Both the position numbers and the translations under genes were made by a program. This document shows, in pieces, positions 24,905-34,422 of a DNA stretch of 47,904 bases. Origin of the DNA: an uncultured Pelagibacteraceae bacterium (GTDB lineage Bacteria; Pseudomonadota; Alphaproteobacteria; Pelagibacterales; Pelagibacteraceae). The DNA is taken from assembly GCA_902599665.1 (NCBI GenBank), contig CACKGK010000010.1, forward strand, positions 1 through 47,904, in the 5' to 3' direction. How positions within the stretch are numbered: the stretch's first letter is position 1; each line of letters opens with the position of its first letter. The notes beneath the pieces are model-generated. The model searched no databases, was not told where the DNA came from, and saw only the letters and a program-made list of their open reading frames with translations.

Positions 24905-26749
24905 ATGAAAAAAATAAAGCTTACTTGCGCTCATGCTTTAGTTAAACATCTAATAGCTCAAAAAATCTATATAGATGGTAAAGTTGAGCCTTTATTTCCA
25001 GGGGCATTTGGTATTTTTGGTCACGGGAATGTTGCTTGCATAGGTCAAGCATTAGAGGAAAATAAGGATAAACTTCCAACTTTTAGAGGTCACCATGAAC
25101 AAAATATGGCTTTAACAGGCATTGCTTTTGCAAGAGCTAAACGAAGAAAACAAATTTTTATTGCAACAAGTTCTGTTGGGCCAGGATCTACAAATTTAGT
25201 CACTGCCTCTGCAGTAGCGATGAGTAATAGATTGCCTATTTTATTTTTACCTGGAGATACTTATGCGAATAGAATGCCAGATCCTGTACTACAGCAAGTA
25301 GAGCATTTTTCAAATCCAGGAATGACAGCAAACGACTCTTTTAAACCAGTTACAAAATATTTTGATAGAATTACAAGACCTGAACAAATAATACAATCTC
25401 TTCCACAAGCAATTCAAACAATGCTTGATCCTGCAGATACTGGTCCAGCGTGTTTATCTTTATGTCAAGATGTGCAAGGAGAAATATTTGATTATCCAGA
25501 GGAATTTTTTAAAGAAAGAATACATAATATTAGAAGACCTAAACCAGATGATTTTCAAATTAAACAAGCAATGGAAAAAATTAAAAAATCAAAAAAACCA
25601 ATTATTATTTCTGGGGGAGGTGTTTTCTATTCAGATGCAATGGATGAATTAGGAAGTTTTGCCATAAAACATAACATACCAGTTACACAAACAGTGATGG
25701 GATACTCAACAATGAAAAGAGATCATTCTCATTTTCTTGGACCAATAGGAGGCCTTGGTGGTAGAGCCGCAAATAACTTAGCAAAAGAAACTGATTTAGC
25801 TATTTGTGTTGGTACGAAATTGGCAGATTTTACAACAGGTTCGTGGGCTAATTTTGAAAACCCTGAATTTAAATTGGTTTCAATTAATATTGCAAGACAT
25901 GATGCAAACAAACATTTAGCTGAGGCAGTTATTGGAGATGCTAAAGTTTGTTTATCAGAATTGTCAAATTCTTTAGGAAATTGGAAATCTCCTGACAGTT
26001 GGCATAAAAAATCACAACACGAACTTAAATCTTGGAATGAGTATGTTGATAAAGAAAGCGGTCCAACAAACCAAGAAACTCCAAACTATGCACACGCCGT
26101 AGGGGCAATTTATCGAAATTCAGATCCAACAGATATAGCAGTTACTGCTGCTGGTGGATTGGTTGGTGAGGTAGTCCAAGTCTGGAGACCAAAAGAGCTA
26201 AATACGCATGAAACTGAATGGGGTTTTAGTTGCATGAGTTATGAAATTTCTGGTGCGCTTGGAATTAAGATGGCAAATCCTGACAAAGACGTAATTGCTT
26301 TTGTGGGAGACGGTTCTTATTTGCTTAACAATTCAGACATTTATTCTTCAGTTTTAACAAATAACAAATTAATAATAATTGTTTGTGATAATGGAGGTCA
26401 TGCAGTTATAAATAGACTTCAATTGTTTAAAGGTGGAAAAGAATTTAATTGCTTATTTAATTCATCTAATATTCAAAATTTTAAGGAAGTAAATTTTGCT
26501 CAACACGCAGCTAGCATGGGTGCAAAATCTGAACATGTTTCCACTATTTCAGAATTAGAGGAAGCATTTAAAAGAGCTAAAAAATCAGATGTAACATATG
26601 TAATATCAATAAAAACTCATAGTTACGAATGGCTTGAAGGTTCAGCTTACTGGGAAAGTCCTACGCTTGAAATACCAACAACGAAAGAAAATGAGGAAGC
26701 TTTAAAACTTCATAAAGAAGGTAAAGCAAAACAAAGACAAGGTGTCTGA
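24905..26749 (+). CDS. iolD: Trihydroxycyclohexane-1,2-dione hydrolase IolD
   Basis: 614 aa thiamine-diphosphate enzyme. The TPP-activating Glu is Glu65 in FRGHHEQNMA. TSSVGPGSTNLVTA, LPGDTYANRMPDPVLQQVEH and LCQDVQGEIFDYPE are IolD hallmarks that separate it from acetolactate synthase. The C-terminal TPP site reads GDGSYLLNN, then CDNGGHAVINRLQ. It opens the ring made by IolE to 5-deoxyglucuronate. It leads a plus-strand run into a Gfo protein, a hydroxyacid dehydrogenase and a CUT2 transporter. Confidence 0.93.
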   Translation: MKKIKLTCAHALVKHLIAQKIYIDGKVEPLFPGAFGIFGHGNVACIGQALEENKDKLPTFRGHHEQNMALTGIAFARAKRRKQIFIATSSVGPGSTNLVTASAVAMSNRLPILFLPGDTYANRMPDPVLQQVEHFSNPGMTANDSFKPVTKYFDRITRPEQIIQSLPQAIQTMLDPADTGPACLSLCQDVQGEIFDYPEEFFKERIHNIRRPKPDDFQIKQAMEKIKKSKKPIIISGGGVFYSDAMDELGSFAIKHNIPVTQTVMGYSTMKRDHSHFLGPIGGLGGRAANNLAKETDLAICVGTKLADFTTGSWANFENPEFKLVSINIARHDANKHLAEAVIGDAKVCLSELSNSLGNWKSPDSWHKKSQHELKSWNEYVDKESGPTNQETPNYAHAVGAIYRNSDPTDIAVTAAGGLVGEVVQVWRPKELNTHETEWGFSCMSYEISGALGIKMANPDKDVIAFVGDGSYLLNNSDIYSSVLTNNKLIIIVCDNGGHAVINRLQLFKGGKEFNCLFNSSNIQNFKEVNFAQHAASMGAKSEHVSTISELEEAFKRAKKSDVTYVISIKTHSYEWLEGSAYWESPTLEIPTTKENEEALKLHKEGKAKQRQGV

Positions 26750-26758
26750 TTTCCTTAT

Positions 26759-27916
26759 ATGAATAAAGTTTTCAAAGTTGGTCTTATTGGTTGTGGACAT
26801 ATTGCAGAAACTTATTTTAGAGCAGAGAAATATTTTAATAATATCAAAATAATTAAATGCGCAGATATAAATTTAAAAGCTGCAAGAAAATGCTCTAAAG
26901 AGTATGGAGTCAAATTTTTAAGTGTAAATGAAATTCTAAAAGATCAAGAAGTAGAAATTATTTTAAATTTAACTATTCCAAAAGCTCATTACGAAATTTC
27001 AAAAAAAGCTTTAATAAATGGTAAACATGTTTATTCAGAAAAACCACTGGCAATTAATTTAAAAGATGGGAAAGAACTTTTAAAAATTTCTAGAAGGAAA
27101 AGGTTATATCTTGGTAATGCACCAGATACATTTTTAGGAGGTGGAATTCAAAAATCAAAAGAGCTAGTTGAAAAAAATATAATTGGAAAAATCAAATTAG
27201 GTAATGCTGTTTTTGCCTTTCCTGGAATTGAGTCATACCACCCTAATCCAGAACCATGGTTTGCAAAACTTGAAGGAGGTCCTGTAATTGATATGGGACC
27301 ATATTATATTACAGCTTTAGTAAACCTTTTAGGACCTGCAAAGAAAGTTAGTGGGAAAATAATAAATGGTCCAAAATATAGAACAATTGGAATTGGGCCA
27401 AAAAAAGGTAGAAAATTTAAAGTTAATTGCCCAACAACTTATTTATCTACAATCACTTTTAAAAATAACGCAGTAATTAGATTGACATTATCTTTTGATG
27501 TCATTGCTCACCAAAGAAATCATATTGAGCTATATGGTGAAAAAGGTTCAATGATTGTCCCTGATCCAAATATGTTTGGAGGATCAGTGCTCACATGTAA
27601 AAAACTTGGAGATAATTGGAAAGAATTTAAAACTACAAAAATGCATTTGGGTAAAATTAATATAAGAACACAAAGTTCAAGAGCAAATGAAGCTCCAACT
27701 AATGCAAATTATAGAGGTGTAGGACTTTCAGAAATGGCTTATTCAATCGAAAAAAAAAGAAAACATTTATGCAATGGCGAAATTTCTTTGCATGTCCTTG
27801 ATATAATTACCTCAATAATGAAAGCTTCAAAGTCTGGTGTTAATCAATCAATAAAAACTGAGTGTGTTAAACCAAAAAGGTTTACGAATATTGATATAAG
27901 AAAAATAATTAGATAG
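26759..27916 (+). CDS. Gfo/Idh/MocA-family oxidoreductase
   Basis: 385 aa. NAD-binding GLIGCGHIAETYF, catalytic SEKPLAIN, and the C-terminal domain with EGGPVIDMGPYYITALVNLLG are clear. The tail is longer than in IolG and basic. It follows iolD by 9 bases. This suggests oxidation of an inositol isomer, inositol ether or sugar that feeds the iolD branch, but specificity cannot be read from sequence alone. Confidence 0.87.
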   Translation: MNKVFKVGLIGCGHIAETYFRAEKYFNNIKIIKCADINLKAARKCSKEYGVKFLSVNEILKDQEVEIILNLTIPKAHYEISKKALINGKHVYSEKPLAINLKDGKELLKISRRKRLYLGNAPDTFLGGGIQKSKELVEKNIIGKIKLGNAVFAFPGIESYHPNPEPWFAKLEGGPVIDMGPYYITALVNLLGPAKKVSGKIINGPKYRTIGIGPKKGRKFKVNCPTTYLSTITFKNNAVIRLTLSFDVIAHQRNHIELYGEKGSMIVPDPNMFGGSVLTCKKLGDNWKEFKTTKMHLGKINIRTQSSRANEAPTNANYRGVGLSEMAYSIEKKRKHLCNGEISLHVLDIITSIMKASKSGVNQSIKTECVKPKRFTNIDIRKIIR

Positions 27917-27925
27917 AGCAAAGAT

Positions 27926-28948
27926 ATGATTAAACCTATTGTAATTTCTGATCCTTATCCAAGAACTTTAGATTTAATTTTTTCTAAGACAACATTAAAA
28001 GAACTAAAAACCAAATATAAAATAATAGTTGCTCCAAAAAAAAATAAAAAAATTTTTTATGAAAATAATATTGGCAAGGCAACATTTATTATGGGTCAAC
28101 CAAATTTAGATAAATATTTGTTGTCTAAAGCTTCAAAATTAAAATGTATTATAAATGTAGAAAGCAATTTTATGGACAATTTAGACTATGATTATTGTTT
28201 CAAAAAAAATATTCATGTTATTGCAACCTCGCCAGTATTTTCAAAACCTGTAGCTGAAATTGCTTTAGGTATGACATTGTCTCTTCTAAGAAATATCCAC
28301 AATGCGCACTTTGATTTTATTAAATCAAAAGAGAAATACGGTTTAGAAAGTAATTTACAAGCTTCACTTCTTACAAATAAAAAAATTGGTTTACTAGGGT
28401 TTGGAGACTTAGCAAAATCTTTATACCCCTTACTTTTACCATTCTCAAAAAATATAAATGTATATGACCCATGGATACCTAAAAATAAAATAAAAAAAAT
28501 TGGATTTAACCCAATTAATTTAAACAAGATGTTTAGTAGTTGTGAAGTAATTTATGTTTTAGCCACAATAACCAAAAAGAATAAACATTTAATTGATAAG
28601 AAATTATTAAATAAAATGAAATCTGGAACTATTTTTATTTTAATGAGCAGAGCAGCAATAGTTAATTTTAAAGATTTGATTAAGAGAATTAAAAAGGGAG
28701 ATATTTATGTCGCAACCGATGTCTTTCCAGATGAACCAGTAAAAAAAAATGATCCAATAAGAAAGTTAAAAAATACACTATTTTCTGCTCATAGAGCTGG
28801 TGCTTTAGAGGAAGCTTTTTATAATATGGGTGAAATAGTTTTGAAAGATATGAAGCTTATTTTAAAAAATATGCCACCCAAATTCTGCAAAAGAGCTCAA
28901 AGAAAAACTGTAAAACTTTTAGCCTCAAAACCAGTTGCAATTAACTGA
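27926..28948 (+). CDS. D-isomer 2-hydroxyacid dehydrogenase family protein
   Basis: 340 aa, basic. The NAD fold is GLLGFGDLAKS, the catalytic Arg is in LMSRAAIVN, the Glu in VFPDEPVKKND and the His in FSAHRAGALEEA. The N-terminal half is diverged compared with the family. It sits 9 bases after the Gfo gene and 22 bases before the ABC ATPase gene, within the apparent iolD operon. It may handle a keto acid or hydroxyacid product of that pathway. Confidence 0.82.
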   Translation: MIKPIVISDPYPRTLDLIFSKTTLKELKTKYKIIVAPKKNKKIFYENNIGKATFIMGQPNLDKYLLSKASKLKCIINVESNFMDNLDYDYCFKKNIHVIATSPVFSKPVAEIALGMTLSLLRNIHNAHFDFIKSKEKYGLESNLQASLLTNKKIGLLGFGDLAKSLYPLLLPFSKNINVYDPWIPKNKIKKIGFNPINLNKMFSSCEVIYVLATITKKNKHLIDKKLLNKMKSGTIFILMSRAAIVNFKDLIKRIKKGDIYVATDVFPDEPVKKNDPIRKLKNTLFSAHRAGALEEAFYNMGEIVLKDMKLILKNMPPKFCKRAQRKTVKLLASKPVAIN

Positions 28949-28970
28949 TTTTTTTATATTTTCTTGAATT

Positions 28971-29720
28971 ATGTCATCTGCCAATCAATTATTATTAGAA
29001 GCTAAAAATGTTACAAAATACTTTGGCACAATTACTGCTCTTGAAAATGTAAACCTTAAAATTCATGCAGGTGAATGCTTAGGAGTTGTAGGTGACAATG
29101 GAGCAGGAAAAACAACATTAATGAAGGTTTTATCAGGTCTCTATAAACCTAGTGCAGGCTCTCTACATTTTGAGGGAAAAGAAAAGGTTTTAGAAAGTCC
29201 TAGGGACTCTCAAAACCTAGGTTTAGAAATGGTATATCAAGATTTAGCTTTAGCAGGCAATCTTCCAATAGGCGAAAATATTTTTTTAGGCCGTGAACCA
29301 ACTACTAATTTAGGATTATTAAAGTTTCTTGATTATAAAAAAATAAAAGAACTTACAGAGGCACATCTTGGTAAACTTAAAATAAATGTAAAGAGTGCAG
29401 ATCAAAAAGTTGAGGAACTTTCAGGCGGACAAAGACAAGCAGTTGCAATTGCTAGATCAACAGCATTCAACGCAAAAGTAGTGATCATGGACGAACCAAC
29501 AGCAGCCTTAGCTATTAAAGAAGTTGGTAAAGTTTTGGATTTAATAAATAGTCTAAAAAAAACTGGAGTAGGAGTAATTGTGATCAGTCACAGAATGGAT
29601 GATATTTTTGCTGTTTGTGACCGAGTAATGGCTTTGTTTCAAGGAACAAATTTTGCTGAATCTGAATTATCAAACACTTCAAGAGATGAAGTAATTGGAT
29701 GGATAATGGGTAAAAAATAA
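28971..29720 (+). CDS. CUT2 sugar ABC transporter, single-domain ATPase
   Basis: 249 aa. Walker A is GDNGAGKTT, signature LSGGQRQAV, Walker B VVIMDEPTAAL and the switch His in VISHRMDD. The D-to-A variant PTAALA is common in this family. It is half the size of RbsA because it has one nucleotide-binding domain, as in FrcA; two copies would serve one permease pair. The permease gene follows after 2 bases. It powers the ribose/inositol-type importer encoded here. Confidence 0.9.
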   Translation: MSSANQLLLEAKNVTKYFGTITALENVNLKIHAGECLGVVGDNGAGKTTLMKVLSGLYKPSAGSLHFEGKEKVLESPRDSQNLGLEMVYQDLALAGNLPIGENIFLGREPTTNLGLLKFLDYKKIKELTEAHLGKLKINVKSADQKVEELSGGQRQAVAIARSTAFNAKVVIMDEPTAALAIKEVGKVLDLINSLKKTGVGVIVISHRMDDIFAVCDRVMALFQGTNFAESELSNTSRDEVIGWIMGKK

Positions 29721-29722
29721 TT

Positions 29723-30736
29723 ATGGACTCAAAAGATCAAGATAAAGACTCTTTATATCTAAAACTCATTCCTTATTTTGAGAAATACGGAATATTATTA
29801 TTATTAGTTATAATGATAGTAGTAATGCATTTTCTTCAACCTGATGTTTTTTTATCTTGGAGAAATGTAACAAACGTTTTTAAACAAATTTCTTGGCAGT
29901 CAATGCTAGCTCTAGGAGTATTTATGGTGATTGTAACCGCTGGTATAGATCTTTCAGTTGGATCTATAATGATGTTGTCACTAATGATACTTGCAATTGT
30001 CGCTAAGGCTGGTGCTCCTTGGTATATTGTTGTTATTACACCTCTTATAGCTGGATTTTTATGTGGGTTATTTAATGGGTTAGGGATTACCTTACTAAGG
30101 ATGCCACATCCGTTTATAATGACATTAGGTACATTATATATATTTAGAGGAACAGGTAATTTAATTTCTGGTGGAACTCCGATAAGTGGCTTCACAGATG
30201 AAGTGAGATACCTTGGGCATGGAAGAATTGATTTAACTTGGCTTGGTTTAGAAAAGTCGCAATACCTTCCTGTTAGTTTAGTTCTTATTGCAATTGTCTA
30301 TATAATATTTTGGATATTTATGAACAAAACTCGGACAGGTAAATGGATATACGCAATTGGTGGTAATCCAAATGCTGCAAGAGCCTCAGGGATTAATGTA
30401 AATAAAATTCTTGTAATAGTTTATTCGCTTTGTGGTTTTTTATCTGGTATTGGAGCTTTAATTTTAGCTGGTCGGACAGACTCAGGTTATCCAAATGCAG
30501 GATTACAGTCTGAATTAGATGCTATTGCAGCATGTATTATCGGAGGCGCTAGTTTTTTTGGAGGAAGAGGTACCGTTTTAGGCGTTTTTGCAGGAGTGAT
30601 GATAATGGGAATTTTACGAAATGGTCTTAATTTAATGGATGTTAGTTCATTTTGGCAGCAAGTATTAATAGGCTCAATTATTGTTTTAGCTGTATATGTT
30701 GATGTTCTGAGAAGAGATTTTGGAACTAGAAAATAA
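29723..30736 (+). CDS. CUT2 sugar ABC transporter permease (RbsC/FrcC type)
   Basis: 337 aa, with about eight to ten membrane segments. TAGIDLSVGSIMMLS and GFLCGLFNGLGIT are typical of RbsC-family permeases, as are INVNKILVIVYSLCGFLSGIGALILAGR and AACIIGGASFFGGRG. It follows the ATPase by 2 bases and precedes the binding-protein gene by 105 bases. Substrate could be ribose, an inositol or another monosaccharide, since Caulobacter inositol importers belong to this family. Confidence 0.92.
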   Translation: MDSKDQDKDSLYLKLIPYFEKYGILLLLVIMIVVMHFLQPDVFLSWRNVTNVFKQISWQSMLALGVFMVIVTAGIDLSVGSIMMLSLMILAIVAKAGAPWYIVVITPLIAGFLCGLFNGLGITLLRMPHPFIMTLGTLYIFRGTGNLISGGTPISGFTDEVRYLGHGRIDLTWLGLEKSQYLPVSLVLIAIVYIIFWIFMNKTRTGKWIYAIGGNPNAARASGINVNKILVIVYSLCGFLSGIGALILAGRTDSGYPNAGLQSELDAIAACIIGGASFFGGRGTVLGVFAGVMIMGILRNGLNLMDVSSFWQQVLIGSIIVLAVYVDVLRRDFGTRK

Positions 30737-30763
30737 AACACGTAAAGGTTGAATTTAAAAATA

Positions 30764-30777
30764 GTTACCTTTGTAAC
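30764..30777. promoter_or_regulatory. Palindrome before the CUT2 binding-protein gene
   Basis: GTTACCTTTGTAAC has perfect 5-base arms around a 4-base centre and lies 65 bases before the start codon. Two copies of GTTGAATT flank it (from 30769 to about 30786 on the right and from 30748 on the left, approximately). It could be an operator allowing the binding-protein gene to have its own promoter apart from the upstream permease genes. No partner regulator is visible. Confidence 0.3.
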
Positions 30778-30841
30778 AGTTGAATTCTTTTTAAAAATTT
30801 TATTAAATTAATTTTTTAATAATTATTAAAGGGGTAAACAT

Positions 30842-31774
30842 ATGAGAGATATAAAAAGAAAAATTGTTGTTTTCTTTTCAGCAGTTTTTTTACTATTAAG
30901 CATGGGTTCAGCTTCTTTTGCTGATGGTCATGGTAAAAAAATCTTATTCAGTATTAAAGGACCTGGATCTGGAAATCCATTCTGGGCTTCTGTTACAAAA
31001 GGTGCTGAAGAAGAGGCTAAAAAATTAGGAGTTAAACTAATTCTAATCGCACCTCCACAAGAGGGAGATGTTCAGGCACAGATTAACCAGGTTGAAGACC
31101 AACTTGCAAAAGGTGTTGATGCCTTAGCTCTTGCGCCAGGAGATCCAAATGCATTTGCGCCAATAGTAGATGATGCTATTAAGAGCGGAGTTCCAGTTGT
31201 ATTTGTTGATACAAAAGGAATAAACGAAGGTGTTACTTTTATTGGAACAAATAATATGAATGGTGCAGAATTAGCTGCAAAATTTATTTGTGATAAAACT
31301 CCAAAAGGTTCAGATGTTGCAATTCTTACAGGAATTGAGTCTCAATCAACTGCATTATTGAGAAGAGATGGTGCAATTAAAGGATTTAAAAATTGTGGTT
31401 TAAATCTTGTTGCAACTCAAACTGCTGAATGGGATACTGCAAAAGGTAGATCTGTAACTGAGTCAATCATTTTGAAAAATCCTAACATCAAAGCAATATT
31501 TGCTTCTAACGACAATATGGGCTTAGGTGCAATGCAAGCTCTTAAAGATGCTGATATGAATGATGTAATCGTTGTTGGTTTCGACGCTACTCCTGATGCT
31601 GCTACAAGTATCTTAAAAGGAGAGATGACTGCAACAATAGCTCAGTTCTCATACAACATGGGCGCATATGGAGTTAAATATGCTCTTGAGTTAGCTAATG
31701 GTGGAAGTATTGATCCTAATATTGATACAGGAACACAATTAGTAACAAAAGAAAACGCTAACGATTTTAAATAA
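30842..31774 (+). CDS. CUT2 periplasmic sugar-binding protein (RbsB type)
   Basis: 310 aa. The signal peptide has a basic start (MRDIKRK), a hydrophobic core and a likely cut at SFA|DG near residue 27. The mature protein has the periplasmic-binding-protein fold with KGPGSGNPFWASV, DALALAPGDPNAFAP and IFASNDNMGLGAMQALKD. A strong AAAGGGG Shine-Dalgarno lies 7 bases before the ATG. A strong terminator follows. The binding protein comes after its ATPase and permease, unlike the other two transporters in the window. Confidence 0.93.
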   Translation: MRDIKRKIVVFFSAVFLLLSMGSASFADGHGKKILFSIKGPGSGNPFWASVTKGAEEEAKKLGVKLILIAPPQEGDVQAQINQVEDQLAKGVDALALAPGDPNAFAPIVDDAIKSGVPVVFVDTKGINEGVTFIGTNNMNGAELAAKFICDKTPKGSDVAILTGIESQSTALLRRDGAIKGFKNCGLNLVATQTAEWDTAKGRSVTESIILKNPNIKAIFASNDNMGLGAMQALKDADMNDVIVVGFDATPDAATSILKGEMTATIAQFSYNMGAYGVKYALELANGGSIDPNIDTGTQLVTKENANDFK

Positions 31775-31795
31775 TCTTTAGAAAAAACAAAATTA

Positions 31796-31828
31796 AAAGG
31801 GTGGAATTTTATTTCACCCTTTTTTTTT
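31796..31828 (+). terminator. Intrinsic terminator after the CUT2 binding protein
   Basis: AAAGGGTG (31796-31803) pairs with CACCCTTT (31815-31822) and runs into a T tract to 31828. It begins 21 bases after the stop codon and lies before rbsD, so rbsD-rbsK must be read by leakage or from their own promoter. Confidence 0.9.
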
Positions 31829-31846
31829 ATGTAATATAGTATTCAA

Positions 31847-32311
31847 ATGCTAATTAATATTAATCCAATTTTAAATCCTGAACTTTTATATCATTTAAGA
31901 GCCATGGGACATGGTGATAAATTAGTGTTAACAGATGCTAATTTTCCTGCTTATTCTCATTCTTTAAACAATAAAGTAATTAGATTAGATGGAGTTAATA
32001 TCTATGAAGCTGCAAAAGCTATTCTTTCAGTTTTTCCACTAGATAGTTTTATAGATTCTGCTGCAGAAAGAATGCAAGTTGATAATAAACCAGATGAATT
32101 AACAGAGTGTCACAAAGATTTTATAAAAGCTGTGAGAGAAACCTCTGGAGAAAATTGGAAAGTAGGTTCAATTGAGAGGCAAGAATTTTATAAAGTAGCA
32201 AAAAAATCTCAATTAATCGTATCTACTTCTGAAACAAGGCCTTATGGATGTTTTATACTAACAAAAGGAGTAATTAAACCAGATGGTAGCGTTTGGGTTC
32301 TTGATAAATAA
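31847..32311 (+). CDS. RbsD/FucU-family sugar mutarotase
   Basis: 154 aa. The N-terminal LLYHLRAMGHGDKLVLTDANFPA block contains the catalytic His and Asp of the family. ETRPYGCFILTKGVI matches the C-terminal sugar-binding part. Such proteins interconvert ring and anomeric forms of ribose or fucose for kinase use. The length and ETRPYGCFIL tail look slightly closer to FucU, but its overlap of one base with a ribokinase gene (TAATG) favours a ribose role. Confidence 0.9.
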   Translation: MLININPILNPELLYHLRAMGHGDKLVLTDANFPAYSHSLNNKVIRLDGVNIYEAAKAILSVFPLDSFIDSAAERMQVDNKPDELTECHKDFIKAVRETSGENWKVGSIERQEFYKVAKKSQLIVSTSETRPYGCFILTKGVIKPDGSVWVLDK

Positions 32312-33225
32312 TGAACTCTATATGCATTTTTGGAGTATTCGTAGCTGACCTATGTTTCTTTGCTGAAAAAATTCCTGTTAAAGGAGAAACAGTTTTAGGT
32401 AAAAATCATATAATTGGACCAGGCGGCAAAGGATCTAATCAAGCAATTGCTGCTGCAAGACTCGGTGGAAATGTAAATTTTATCACTAAAATAGGAAAGG
32501 ATCAAAATGCAAGGATGGCTCTTAAGCTTTATGAGGAAGCTGGAATTAATACAGGTTCAATAATCCAAGACCCAAATCAGTCAACAGGTGTTGCAGGTAT
32601 AATGATAAATGAAAAAACAGGTGATAATGCTATCAATATTGTACCAGGGGCAGCTGGTTCGATATCTAATAAAGATATTGATAAAAATATTGATGTTATA
32701 AAAAAATCAGAAATTTTTTTAACACAACTAGAAACTCCTAGTGAAGTAACTAGTTATGCACTCAATAGAGCAAAAGAAACAGGATCTGTTACAATTTTTA
32801 ATCCTGCTCCTGCATCAGATATTAAAGAAAGTGATTTTAAATGTATTGATTATTTTACTCCTAATGAAACTGAAGCAAGTTTTTATTTAGATAAAAAGGT
32901 TGAAAGTAAAACAGAAATTGAAGAAGCTGCAAAAACTTTTTTGGCAAAAGGAGTAAAAAATATAGTTATAACATTAGGCCCAAAAGGACTTTACTTTGCT
33001 AATTCTGATGAAAGTTTTTTTATAGATGTTTATAGTTTAAAGGATAAAGTTATAGATACAACGGGAGCAGGTGATGCTTTTAATGGAGCTTTTGCTTATG
33101 CTTTATCCAATAAATTAAAAATCAAAGATGCTTTAGAATTTTCAAATAAAGTAGCTGCAATTTCTACAACAAAAGCAGGTGCAGCAAATTCAATGCCTAA
33201 AATTAATGAAGTAGAAACTTATTAG
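32311..33225 (+). CDS. rbsK: Ribokinase-family sugar kinase
   Basis: 304 aa PfkB fold. The first signature is GPGGKGSNQAIAAARLGG, and the second is DTTGAGDAFNGAFAYAL with the catalytic Asp. FNPAPASD and TPNETEA are typical ribokinase segments. It phosphorylates ribose, or possibly another sugar, at the end of the transporter-rbsD block. The stop directly abuts the convergent rhamnonate-dehydratase stop, leaving no room for a separate terminator. Confidence 0.9.
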   Translation: MNSICIFGVFVADLCFFAEKIPVKGETVLGKNHIIGPGGKGSNQAIAAARLGGNVNFITKIGKDQNARMALKLYEEAGINTGSIIQDPNQSTGVAGIMINEKTGDNAINIVPGAAGSISNKDIDKNIDVIKKSEIFLTQLETPSEVTSYALNRAKETGSVTIFNPAPASDIKESDFKCIDYFTPNETEASFYLDKKVESKTEIEEAAKTFLAKGVKNIVITLGPKGLYFANSDESFFIDVYSLKDKVIDTTGAGDAFNGAFAYALSNKLKIKDALEFSNKVAAISTTKAGAANSMPKINEVETY

Positions 33226-34401
33226 TTACTCGATTATATTGAAATCTGATTTAAATTTATTAGTAATAGTTAAACCTAGGCCAGGTTTATTATCGTCCAG
33301 GTTAATATATCCTTTTTCAGGCGCTGGGTCACCTTCAAAAATATAGTAAAATAGCTCATTTCCAATTTCTACATCATGCACAGGAAAAAATTCGGATATA
33401 GGACAATTAAAGTTAGACATTGTTAAATGATAATTATGCATTTGCCCAGCATGTGGAATGACTGGAACTTGATAAGCTTCAGCTAACGCATTTATTTTAT
33501 TTGCAATAGTGAAACCACCAACTCTATTATTGTCATATTGAATATAACTAACTGCTTTTAAATCTAATAATTGTTTAAATCCAAATAAGTTGAATTCATG
33601 CTCTCCACCAGATATTGGAATAGCATTCATATTATTCAGTTCAGCATAACCATGAATATCGTCTGCTATCACAGGCTCCTCTAGCCATCTAGGATTAAAT
33701 TTTACTAATTTAGGAATCATTCTTTTAGTGTAATCTAAATTCCATCCCATATAACATTCCATCATAAGATCTGTGTCATAGCCAATCACTTCTCTAACAG
33801 CCTCTGCTAATTCTAAATTTTTCTTCATTCCATCAGGTCCGTCTTTTGGTCCCCATCCAAATCTCATTTTAAACATTTTAAAACCTTGATTAACGTAACT
33901 TTCAGCCTCTTTTTGTAGCTCTTTTATTGGTTGGCTATAAAGTTTTGAGGCATAAACTGGAATTTTCTCTTTAGTTCTTCCGCCTAATAATTTGAAAACT
34001 GGTTTATTTGTAATTTTTCCCATTATATCCCATAGAGCAATATCAATTGCTGAAATAGCGACCATTCCTAATCCCCTTCTACCCCATGCATGAGTTCTTC
34101 TGTACATTTTTTCCCAAATATAAGCATAATCAAAAGGGTCCTCACCAATAACTAAAGGAGTTAAATAAGTATCAATGGTTTTTTTTACTAATTGTGGTGC
34201 AAGCGCTGCATTTCCAATTCCAATAATTCCATCGTCTGTTTCAATTTCACATATTAACCATTCATGAAATCTAAAAGATCCCATTGCATCCGATTTTTCA
34301 AATAAAAGGTCAGAAGCATTTGTACAAAAATTATTTTGCGGTGGAACAGTTTTGCCATTCCATTGATAAACTTTTGTTCTTATGCTTTTAATCTTTGTCA
34401 T
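33226..34401 (-). CDS. rhmD: Enolase-superfamily sugar-acid dehydratase, L-rhamnonate dehydratase-like
   Basis: 391 aa. [10 protein letters not shown] (215-224), [16 protein letters not shown] and the general-base region [15 protein letters not shown] match L-rhamnonate dehydratases. Metal ligands appear as Glu215, Glu241 and Glu267, with His317 as the base. The first ligand is Asp in characterised RhmD (DCWM), so Asp-to-Glu here may shift metal or substrate use. It dehydrates a sugar acid to a 2-keto-3-deoxy acid. It lies 21 bases after the PdxA2-like gene on the same strand. Confidence 0.8.
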   Translation of the reverse strand: MTKIKSIRTKVYQWNGKTVPPQNNFCTNASDLLFEKSDAMGSFRFHEWLICEIETDDGIIGIGNAALAPQLVKKTIDTYLTPLVIGEDPFDYAYIWEKMYRRTHAWGRRGLGMVAISAIDIALWDIMGKITNKPVFKLLGGRTKEKIPVYASKLYSQPIKELQKEAESYVNQGFKMFKMRFGWGPKDGPDGMKKNLELAEAVREVIGYDTDLMMECYMGWNLDYTKRMIPKLVKFNPRWLEEPVIADDIHGYAELNNMNAIPISGGEHEFNLFGFKQLLDLKAVSYIQYDNNRVGGFTIANKINALAEAYQVPVIPHAGQMHNYHLTMSNFNCPISEFFPVHDVEIGNELFYYIFEGDPAPEKGYINLDDNKPGLGLTITNKFKSDFNIIE

Positions 34402-34422
34402 TTTTTTTTATACTTTGCAATT

